A stretch of DNA of 64,000 nucleotides from Novosphingobium sp. 9U (GTDB lineage Bacteria; Pseudomonadota; Alphaproteobacteria; Sphingomonadales; Sphingomonadaceae): NCBI RefSeq assembly GCF_902506425.1, contig NZ_LR732469.1, forward strand, positions 310,001-374,000. The letters are read 5' to 3'. Within the stretch, counting starts at the first letter, position 1, and each line of letters starts with the position of its first letter. Below the pieces are notes generated by a model. That model worked only from the letters and a program-made list of their open reading frames with translations. It searched no databases and was not told the origin of the DNA. Below, piece by piece: positions 57,367 to 64,000 of the stretch. The position numbers were made by a program, and so were the translations under genes.

Positions 57367-59683
57367 GCAAGCGTCCTTCGGGGGATTCGGTCTGCGTCCG
57401 GTAGAGAGCCAGCATGGCATAGTGCGAAAGTTGGAAGGCGAGAATACTCTCCGCGCCGCAATTTCGGTTTGCCCCACGGGGTGTCACCCCGTCGCGACAC
57501 CGACCCGTTGTCATGTCGGCCAGCTGCACGCCGCGATCGTTGCCGCCGAAGAACCATGACCAGGCCGCGATCGCGTGCTCGTACCAGAAGCCGTTATCTT
57601 GCGCGCGATGGGCACTCAAGGCCGCCTCGATCGCAGCTTGCGCTTCCAGGGGCTGCTGGTCGAACGGCAGGTAGGTATGCGGCTTGCCGAAGCTCTCCGA
57701 TCCGATCGGGCGGAACACGCCGCCCGACGAGATCTGCCGGCGGCAGATCCATTCCAGTGTCTCGAGGCCAGAATTGATCCAGTCTTCGCGCCCGAGCGCC
57801 ACGCCCGCCTCGATCATCGCTTGGGACAGACGCGGGTTGTCATAGCCGAGCACAGCCTCGAACCAGGCCCAATCCGGGCGCCGCTCACCGCCGAGCAGTT
57901 TCTCGAGGAAGTGACCGCCGTGTTCCAGCGTCGCGAGCGAAGCCTCATGACCGGGCTCGGCACGCAGCATCGCCGCGGCACCCAGAATCTGGAAGGCAAT
58001 AGCGCGGGGAGAGCCGATGTCGTTCAGCTGCGGCAGCGCGCAATCATACAAATTGCGCGCCCATTCGCGCATGTCCGGATCCGGCGCACAATGCGCGGTG
58101 TGGCCCAAGGCCCAGATCGCCCGGCCGTTGGAATCGTCCGATCCGATGTCCTCGCACCAGGTGCGATCGAAGCGCATGAAGTTGCGGAAGCGCTTCTCTT
58201 CAGGGTTCCACGCGTCTTGGATGAACGAAGCGTAGACCATGCTCCAGCGCATCCGTTCGGTCGGATGCAGCCCCTCGGCCACGTTCATCAGCATCAGCGC
58301 GCGGACGTTGTCGTCCAGGCAGTAGCCGTGCTGACGGTTGGGAACGATACCCACCGAGTGCTGCAGCATGCCCGTGGCGTCGCACATGGCGATCACGCCC
58401 GAGAGCCCCGGCGTGGCCGTCAGCGGCGCGCGGCGCGGTGCGGGTGCCACAGCGCCGGCAGCCAGCCGCGCAGTGGCATCCGCGAAGCGCGGCCAGATCG
58501 TCTCGCGCCCGCGGTTGTAGGCGCGGCGCTGCACGGCGGCGAGCTCTGCCGGGTTATCGAGCAAGTTGGTGACCGCGCGCGCGATCTCCTCGTGCGAGCC
58601 GGGCTCGATGAGGTTGCCGACGCCATCGCCCAGCAGTTCGCAGGCATGCAGGTAGCGGGTCGAGATCACGGCCTTACCCAGCGCCACCGCGTAGCTGAGC
58701 GTGCCCGAGGTGGACTGCTGCAGGTTCGGGTACGGCGTGATGTAGATGTCGCAGGCTTCGAGCTGGTCGAGCAGCTCATCGTTGTCGAGGAAGCGGTTTT
58801 CCCACTCGATGTGATCGGCGACATCCAGCCGCTCGGCAAGCGCCATCAGACCTTCGCGATAGCGCTCGCCCTCGCTGGCGACAAGGTTGGGATGCGTGGC
58901 GCCGACGATGCGGTAGATCGCTTCCGGGTGACGCTCGACGATGGCGGGCAGCGCTTCGATGGCACGCTCCAGACCCTTGCCGGGGCCGAGCAGACCGAAG
59001 GTCATCAGCACCTTGCGGCCGGTCAGACCGAAGCGCGCCTTGAACTCGGCCTGGCGCCCGAACGGCCGGTCGGGAGCGCCGTGCTCGATCACTTCCAGGA
59101 TCTCGGGATTGGCGCCGTACTTGCTGATCAGCAACTCGCGCGAGTGGCGCGACATGACCATGATGCGCGATGCGCGCGTCACCAGGTGGCACAGGATTGC
59201 GCGCTGGCGCTCGGACGGGTCAGCCAGGACGGTGTGGCAGGTAAGGATCAACGGCGCGGCGAGCCGGTCCACGAAGTCGCACACGGCCTGTCCGTCGTCA
59301 CCGCCGAAGATGCCGTACTCGTGCTGCAGCCAGACTGCGTCGACGCCGGACTCGTTGATCGTGCGCGCCGCTCGCGCGAACGTCTCGCCATCGTTGCCGG
59401 CGATCACCTGCGTGCCAGCGTCGTACGACAGCGGAGCGGAGGGATCGTCTAGCGCGTAGACTTCCACGCCGACTTCCGCATGGAACTCCCGCAGCTTCTC
59501 GGCGATATCGGCCGTGAACGTGGCGATGCCACACTTTCGCGGAGTATAGGTGCCGATCAGCGCAACGCGGATCGGCTTCGTTTCAGAGGAAGGGGCCGGT
59601 GCCTTGGCACCCTCAAAGATCGCCAGGATCTCCGCCGACTTTGCAGGGCGGGAAGCGAGCAGGTCTCGAGGAGCATGGTTCAT
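57338..59683 (-). CDS. GT4 glycosyltransferase fused to a second helical domain
   Basis: The 781-residue product has an N-terminal GT-B glycosyltransferase (about 35-400): RVALIGTYTPRKCGIATFT, LQHEYGIFGG, LLGPGKGLERAIEALP and the nucleotide-sugar loop QQSTSGTLSYAVALGKAVIST. In this loop the usual Glu pair of the ExxxxxxxE motif is replaced by Gln/Ser and Tyr, as in several related GT4 enzymes. Residues 410-781 form a helical domain with HGYCLDDNVRALMLMN and WAWFEAVLGYDNPRLSQAMIEAG, resembling a six-hairpin toroid. ATG 59683 gives MNHAPRDLL. It overlaps the GH130 gene, so both probably make or trim the same polysaccharide. Confidence 0.88.
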   Translation of the reverse strand: MNHAPRDLLASRPAKSAEILAIFEGAKAPAPSSETKPIRVALIGTYTPRKCGIATFTADIAEKLREFHAEVGVEVYALDDPSAPLSYDAGTQVIAGNDGETFARAARTINESGVDAVWLQHEYGIFGGDDGQAVCDFVDRLAAPLILTCHTVLADPSERQRAILCHLVTRASRIMVMSRHSRELLISKYGANPEILEVIEHGAPDRPFGRQAEFKARFGLTGRKVLMTFGLLGPGKGLERAIEALPAIVERHPEAIYRIVGATHPNLVASEGERYREGLMALAERLDVADHIEWENRFLDNDELLDQLEACDIYITPYPNLQQSTSGTLSYAVALGKAVISTRYLHACELLGDGVGNLIEPGSHEEIARAVTNLLDNPAELAAVQRRAYNRGRETIWPRFADATARLAAGAVAPAPRRAPLTATPGLSGVIAMCDATGMLQHSVGIVPNRQHGYCLDDNVRALMLMNVAEGLHPTERMRWSMVYASFIQDAWNPEEKRFRNFMRFDRTWCEDIGSDDSNGRAIWALGHTAHCAPDPDMREWARNLYDCALPQLNDIGSPRAIAFQILGAAAMLRAEPGHEASLATLEHGGHFLEKLLGGERRPDWAWFEAVLGYDNPRLSQAMIEAGVALGREDWINSGLETLEWICRRQISSGGVFRPIGSESFGKPHTYLPFDQQPLEAQAAIEAALSAHRAQDNGFWYEHAIAAWSWFFGGNDRGVQLADMTTGRCRDGVTPRGANRNCGAESILAFQLSHYAMLALYRTQTESPEGRLLEPARETAR

Positions 59684-59943
59684 GCAGCGTCCGTTCAGAA
59701 AGCAGTGATCGCTTACCAAATGCTGCCCGGCGGCGTTCGGTTCCTTGCTGCACTGCAAAATAATGACAGAACGAAGTTGATCTACGTTGGAATGCGTCCT
59801 CCCACACGGAGGGCGGAGCTCGCACTGCGGCGCACCACGTACTTTGCCGGGCAGCGAAGCCCGTGGACAGCAAGCCGGTACGTACCTAAGCTAAGCTGGA
59901 TGCAAAGTTGCACGGCAGAGCAATAAACGAACACGAGGTCGCG

Positions 59944-60966
59944 ATGGCAAGCGCAGAGGTCGGCATAATCTCTACGATCGAGAACTTGCTCCAAGGCCAG
60001 GTTGGATCGGCGCGAGCCAAGGCGCTGCTGGAGACGCTCGAGATCGACCGGCGGCTCTTGAGTTCAAGCGACACGGCAAGCCGCGCCGAACTGGCCATGG
60101 CGCTCAACATCCTGCTGTTCGACGACTTGCTGAAGCGCGTGCCGACAGCCGCCCGGATCGTTGCTGAGGACGTTGCGTTCGGTCGCAAGATCGTCTTCGA
60201 CCATGGCGCGCTGCGGACCATCGATGGGCCGCTGGGCGCCTTCCCGCGCGGGCATGCGGCATTCGGTCGCCTGCTGGAGCCGCTGGGCTACCGTGTCGAT
60301 GCGCTCTATCCTTTGCCCAAACTGAACATGACCGGGCGCGCTTATGTGCACCGCGATTTGCCCGAAGCGGTGCCGCAATTCTTCGTCAGCGAGTTGCACC
60401 TCGACCGCCTTGACCAAGATGCCCGGGACGCGGCCTTGCGCGTGTTCGGCCAGACGCAGGACGTTCTCGACAGCGCCGCGACGGAGGCCCTGGCGCGCCT
60501 AGAGCAGGAGGGAGGCCTCCCCTCGGCCGAAGCCGGCGCACTGCTGAAAACGCTGCTCGCCGCATTCGACCGGCACCATCCGGAGCCTGCCCTCCCCGAT
60601 TACGAGACCTTGCTGCTCCACTCCAAGGAAGCGGCCTGGATCGCGACCGAGGGTCACGCCTTCAATCACGCGACCACGCGCGTTCCCGATGTCGAGGCAC
60701 TCGCCCAGCAACTGAAGGCGCGCGGCTATCCGCTGAAGGAAGCGGTCGAAGTGTCCGCCAATGGCCGCGTGCGGCAGACCGCGATCCTCGCCGACAAAGT
60801 GTCCCGCGGCTTTCGCGATGCGGGCGGCAAGCGGATCGAGCGCGAGGTGCCCGGATCCTTCTACGAGTTCATCAGCCGTGACATCGACCCGGCGACCGGA
60901 TCGCTCGACCTGACGTTCGACAGCGGCAATGCCACTGGGATCTTCGCGGTTACGAGGAGCGCGTGA
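59944..60966 (+). CDS. DUF1338 protein, 2-oxoadipate dioxygenase/decarboxylase-like
   Basis: The 340-residue product matches DUF1338, whose studied member HglS is an iron-dependent enzyme converting 2-oxoadipate to 2-hydroxyglutarate in lysine breakdown. Likely metal ligands are present: FDHGALRTI (His about 77), TEGHAFNHATTRVPD (His about 235-239) and EVPGSFYEFISRD (Glu about 303). GAGG precedes ATG 59944. It is the first gene of a coupled run into astD, where its substrate is unknown: it could act on a lysine- or arginine-derived 2-oxoacid. Confidence 0.85.
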   Translation: MASAEVGIISTIENLLQGQVGSARAKALLETLEIDRRLLSSSDTASRAELAMALNILLFDDLLKRVPTAARIVAEDVAFGRKIVFDHGALRTIDGPLGAFPRGHAAFGRLLEPLGYRVDALYPLPKLNMTGRAYVHRDLPEAVPQFFVSELHLDRLDQDARDAALRVFGQTQDVLDSAATEALARLEQEGGLPSAEAGALLKTLLAAFDRHHPEPALPDYETLLLHSKEAAWIATEGHAFNHATTRVPDVEALAQQLKARGYPLKEAVEVSANGRVRQTAILADKVSRGFRDAGGKRIEREVPGSFYEFISRDIDPATGSLDLTFDSGNATGIFAVTRSA

Positions 60967-60968
60967 GC

Positions 60969-62381
60969 ATGCTGCAATCGCTAGACCCGGCCAGTGGAGA
61001 GATCGTCTGGGAAGGACCGGAGACCGACGCTGGCGCGGTGCAGACTGCTCTCGCCCAAGCGCGCAAGGCCGCTGCAAGCTGGGGTGCCCTGCCCACCGAG
61101 CAGCGTGTCGCCCATGCGCAAGCGTTCAAGGCGGCCCTCGAGAGTCGTCGGGAGAGCCTGGCGACCATCATCTCGCGCGAGACGGGCAAGCCCCTGTGGG
61201 AGACCCGCAGCGAGGTCGCCTCGATGATCGGCAAAGTCGATATATCCATTGACGCGCAGGCCGAGCGGGCGGGCGAGCGCCGCAATGCCATGCCGTTCGG
61301 AGAGGCGGTGCTGCGGCATCGTCCGCACGGCGTAATGGCCGTGCTCGGCCCCTTCAACTTTCCCGGCCACTTGCCCAACGGCCACATCGTGCCCGCGCTG
61401 CTCGCCGGCAATGCGGTGGTGTTCAAGCCCTCCGAACTGACCCCGGCAACCGGCGCGGCCATGGCCGAATGCTGGGCGGAAGGGGGCCTGCCCAAGGGTG
61501 TGTTCCAGGTGGTCCAGGGTGGACGCTCCACCGGTGAGGCGCTGCTGGCGGGCGACATAGATGGCTTGCTGTTCACCGGATCGGCGGGAGCGGGGGCGCA
61601 CTTCCGCCGCGTCTTTGCCGATCGCCCGCACGTGATCCTGGCGCTTGAACTCGGCGGCAACAATCCGCTGGTCGCATGGGACGGCGACATCGAGGAAACC
61701 GCCTCGATCGTCGTACAATCGAGCTTCGTCACGACCGGGCAGCGCTGCTCCTGCGCGCGCCGGTTGATCGTGCCGGACAGTGCGTTCGGACGCGGTCTGG
61801 TGGAGGCGGTTGATGCCCTCGCCCGGCGCATCGTGATCGGCCGCTGGAACGACGATCCTCAGCCTTACATCGGCCCACTCATCTCAGCCGCGGCGGCAGC
61901 CGGAGCGAAGGCGCATGCCGATGCGCTGGTAGCGCGCGGAGCCGTGGAGGTACGCGGCTTCAAGGTGCTCGACTGCATGGGTCCGGCATTCGTCCGGCCC
62001 GCAATCCTCGATGTTACCGGCGTCGACGTGCCCGACGAGGAGATCTTCGCGCCGATCGTGCAAGTCACCCGCGTCGCCGACTTCGACGGTGCCATGGCTG
62101 CTGCGAATGCGACGCGCTTCGGGCTTTCGGCAGGCTTGGTCAGCGGCGACGACAACTTGTGGGGGCGCTTCGTGCTGGAAAGCCGCGCGGGCGTGGTCAA
62201 CCGCAATCGGCCGACCACGGGCGCGGCCGGATCGATGCCGTTCGGGGGCCTGGGTGAGAGCGGCAATCATCGGCCCAGCGCTTACTACGCGGCGGATTAC
62301 TGCGCCTATCCGGTGGCAAGCTTCGAGGCGCCTCGCGCGAACGGCAACGCCGCTGCGCTCGCCGGCATGCTCAAGCCATGA
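60969..62381 (+). CDS. astD: Succinylglutamate-semialdehyde dehydrogenase
   Basis: AstD oxidises N-succinylglutamate semialdehyde in the arginine succinyltransferase pathway. The 470-residue ALDH-fold product has NFPGHLPNGHIVPALLAGN, the catalytic Glu in LALELGGNNP and the catalytic Cys in TTGQRCSCARRLIV, typical of AstD. ATG 60969 is preferred to the overlapping GTG 60963 because GGAG then lies nine bases ahead. It overlaps the next gene by ATGA. Confidence 0.95.
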   Translation: MLQSLDPASGEIVWEGPETDAGAVQTALAQARKAAASWGALPTEQRVAHAQAFKAALESRRESLATIISRETGKPLWETRSEVASMIGKVDISIDAQAERAGERRNAMPFGEAVLRHRPHGVMAVLGPFNFPGHLPNGHIVPALLAGNAVVFKPSELTPATGAAMAECWAEGGLPKGVFQVVQGGRSTGEALLAGDIDGLLFTGSAGAGAHFRRVFADRPHVILALELGGNNPLVAWDGDIEETASIVVQSSFVTTGQRCSCARRLIVPDSAFGRGLVEAVDALARRIVIGRWNDDPQPYIGPLISAAAAAGAKAHADALVARGAVEVRGFKVLDCMGPAFVRPAILDVTGVDVPDEEIFAPIVQVTRVADFDGAMAAANATRFGLSAGLVSGDDNLWGRFVLESRAGVVNRNRPTTGAAGSMPFGGLGESGNHRPSAYYAADYCAYPVASFEAPRANGNAAALAGMLKP

Positions 62382-63577
62382 TCGCGCGGGATGAAGCCGC
62401 GCTGCTCGATCCGGTGGAGCGCGAGCCGATCCTTGCCCGCACTCTGGAGTGGGCCGCGATCAACAGCGGCACGGCCAACCTCCCCGGGGTCACCGCCATG
62501 GCCGAACGACTGGCGGATGCCTTCGCGGCGTTGCCGGGGGAGGTCTCTCTGGTCGACCCTGCGCCGGTCGAGAAGATCGCCGTCGATGGGAAAGCGCGCG
62601 ATGTCGAACACGGCCGGCACCTGGTCCTGAGCGTCCGGCCCCAGGCTGCGCGGCGCGTGTTGCTGACCGGGCACATGGACACGGTCTACCCCGCCGACCA
62701 CCCGTTCCAGACGACCGATTGGCTCGACGCGGATACGCTGCACGGCCCCGGCACCGCCGACATGAAGGGCGGCCTGTCGTTGATGCTGGAAGGCCTGCTG
62801 GCTTACGAGAGCAGCGCGCCCACGCTGGGCTATGATGTGATGATCAACTCGGACGAGGAAACCAGCTCGCTGTCCTCCTCCGCACTGATCGCGCAGCTCG
62901 CGCGGGGCAAGCTGGCGGCGCTGACCTACGAGCCGGCACTGCCGGGCGGTGTGATGGCGCGCGCTCGGCACGGGTCCGGCAACTTCGCGGCGGTGGTGAC
63001 TGGGCGCTCCGCACATGCTGGGCGCAATCCCGAAGACGGACGCAACGCGCTGGTGGCCGCGGCCGATCTCGCGCAGCGCCTGCACCGAGCTCGGCGTGAT
63101 GGACTGACGGTGAACCCGGCGCGCATCGAAGGGGGATCGCCGAACAACAGCGTGCCCGATCTCGCCATCCTGCACTTCAACATTCGCCCGCGCGGGCCCG
63201 AAGACCTGAACGAAGCGCAAGCTCTTATCGCAGCAGCGGTGGCCGACGTAGCAGCCGAACACGAGGTCTCGATCCACCTGCACGGCAGCTTCGCGCGGCC
63301 GCCGAAACCCATCAGCCCGGCAACCGAGGGCCTGTTTGCGCTGGTCTCCCAGGCCGCTGCCGACCTTGGTGAGCCGATGACCTGGAAGGACACAGGTGGC
63401 GTGTGCGACGGCAACAACATCGCCGCGTGCGCAGTGCCGGTGATCGACACCATGGGCGCTTGCGGCGGCGCGATCCACTCACCCGACGAGTTCCTCCTCG
63501 CCAGCTCGCTCGACGCGCGGGCCAGGCTGACGGCGCTGGTGCTGCACCGGCTTGATCGGCAGGGACTGTCCCGATGA
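62378..63577 (+). CDS. M20-family metal-dependent hydrolase in the ast cluster
   Basis: The 399-residue product is an M20/ArgE/CPG2-type amidohydrolase. Metal ligands are visible: TGHMDTVYP (His), GPGTADMKGG (Asp), NSDEETSS (Glu pair), YEPALPGG (Glu) and AIHSPDEF (His). A lid domain occupies about 190-300. Starting inside the astD stop codon and ending in the astA start, it is certainly part of the ast operon. AstE, the usual succinylglutamate desuccinylase, is an M14-type enzyme and is not seen here, so this hydrolase may perform that deacylation. That is inference. Confidence 0.88.
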   Translation: MIARDEAALLDPVEREPILARTLEWAAINSGTANLPGVTAMAERLADAFAALPGEVSLVDPAPVEKIAVDGKARDVEHGRHLVLSVRPQAARRVLLTGHMDTVYPADHPFQTTDWLDADTLHGPGTADMKGGLSLMLEGLLAYESSAPTLGYDVMINSDEETSSLSSSALIAQLARGKLAALTYEPALPGGVMARARHGSGNFAAVVTGRSAHAGRNPEDGRNALVAAADLAQRLHRARRDGLTVNPARIEGGSPNNSVPDLAILHFNIRPRGPEDLNEAQALIAAAVADVAAEHEVSIHLHGSFARPPKPISPATEGLFALVSQAAADLGEPMTWKDTGGVCDGNNIAACAVPVIDTMGACGGAIHSPDEFLLASSLDARARLTALVLHRLDRQGLSR

Positions 63578-64000
63578 CCTTCCTGTTGCGCACCGCCCGA
63601 GAGAATGATCTGGCCGCGCTCTATCGCATGGCCAAGGGCACGGGCGGGGGCTTCACCAACCTGCCGCCCGACAAGCCGACGCTGGAGGCCAAGCTGCACC
63701 GTGCCGCCGCCAGCTTCAGCCAAGACATTCAGGACCTGCGCGACGACCTGTTCGTGTTCATCCTAGAGGACACTGCCACCCAGCGCACCCGCGGGACGTG
63801 CCAGATCATGTCGCAGGTCGGTACGCAGCTCCCGTTCTACTCCTATCGCATCGGCCGGATCACCCAGCACTCCAAGGAGCTCGACCGCACATTCCGCGCC
63901 GAGATGCTGACGCTCAGCACCGATCTCGACGGGTCGAGCGAAGTGGGCGGCCTCTACCTCGATCCGACCGAGCGCTCGGCCGGCGTCGGCAAGCTGCTCG
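63574..64000 (+). CDS. astA: Arginine N-succinyltransferase, 5' part
   Basis: AstA transfers succinyl from succinyl-CoA to arginine, the first step of the pathway. About 142 residues are visible: MTFLLRTARENDLAALYRMA, GGGFTNLPPDKPTLEAKL, and a GNAT-like core GGLYLDPTERSAGVGKLL at the window edge. These are AstA family motifs. ATG 63574 overlaps the M20 gene stop (ATGA). The gene continues beyond the window. Confidence 0.93.
   Translation, partial: MTFLLRTARENDLAALYRMAKGTGGGFTNLPPDKPTLEAKLHRAAASFSQDIQDLRDDLFVFILEDTATQRTRGTCQIMSQVGTQLPFYSYRIGRITQHSKELDRTFRAEMLTLSTDLDGSSEVGGLYLDPTERSAGVGKLL

Overview
The window is a GC-rich, densely packed stretch of alphaproteobacterial chromosome. The gene content points to Sphingomonadales (Novosphingobium, Sphingobium or Sphingomonas-like): a DUF1476 ATPase zeta-type inhibitor next to bolA and a CGFS glutaredoxin, a carotenoid hydroxylase, RcnB-like secreted proteins, an Omp25-type barrel, and palindromic intergenic repeats of kinds frequent in that group. 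This assignment is inference from protein families and gene order. No phage, transposase, CRISPR array or rRNA was seen. Two tRNA genes are present, Arg(TCT) and Thr(TGT).

Layout. 1-3160: end of a membrane-anchored protein gene and two tandem diguanylate cyclases. 3160-16150: the transcription/translation block on the minus strand, rimP-nusA-ylxR-infB, then a DUF1697 gene, a 35-residue membrane peptide and a plus-strand rcnB-like gene, then rbfA-M50 protease-truB-rpsO-pnp. 16300-20710: an SGNH hydrolase and a complete phage-shock module (pspF divergent from a sigma-54 promoter driving a small gene, pspA, pspC and two pspB-like genes). 20840-26870: nadE, sufE, a DUF454 protein, katG and a crtZ-like hydroxylase. 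27050-30760: a secreted protein, leuC-small ORF-leuD, DUF1476, bolA and grxD. 31140-38540: NUDIX hydrolase, MFS carrier, PilZ protein, LuxR-type receptor, tRNA-Arg, queuosine-precursor transporter, recF, an arylesterase lipoprotein and a DUF805 protein. 38740-45040: typA, a hemerythrin-like protein, two glycine-zipper secreted proteins flanking an outer-membrane barrel, and a GT4 glycosyltransferase. 45460-53670: an unrecognised 1103-residue membrane protein, tRNA-Thr, a DUF885 lipoprotein, DUF429, rarA and a small membrane protein. 53660-64000: a phospholipase-D type synthase, a lone modC, a GH130/GT4 pair, and a translationally coupled arginine-succinyltransferase cluster (DUF1338, astD, an M20 hydrolase and the start of astA).

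How the parts work together. The minus-strand block couples ribosome maturation (RimP, RbfA, S15, TruB), initiation (IF2), transcription antitermination (NusA) and RNA turnover (PNPase). The psp module is a self-contained envelope-stress response. The ast cluster should feed arginine nitrogen and carbon to glutamate and succinate; it has an M20 peptidase-fold hydrolase where AstE might be expected, plus a DUF1338 enzyme of unknown role here.

Most notable: a repeat-family palindrome inserted in frame inside truB; the same and other palindromic families sitting mainly at convergent gene junctions; a hairpin that covers the ribosome-binding site of a 35-residue membrane peptide; and the orphan 1103-residue membrane protein. 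Starts were chosen by eye from Shine-Dalgarno spacing and family length, so several are uncertain and are flagged.
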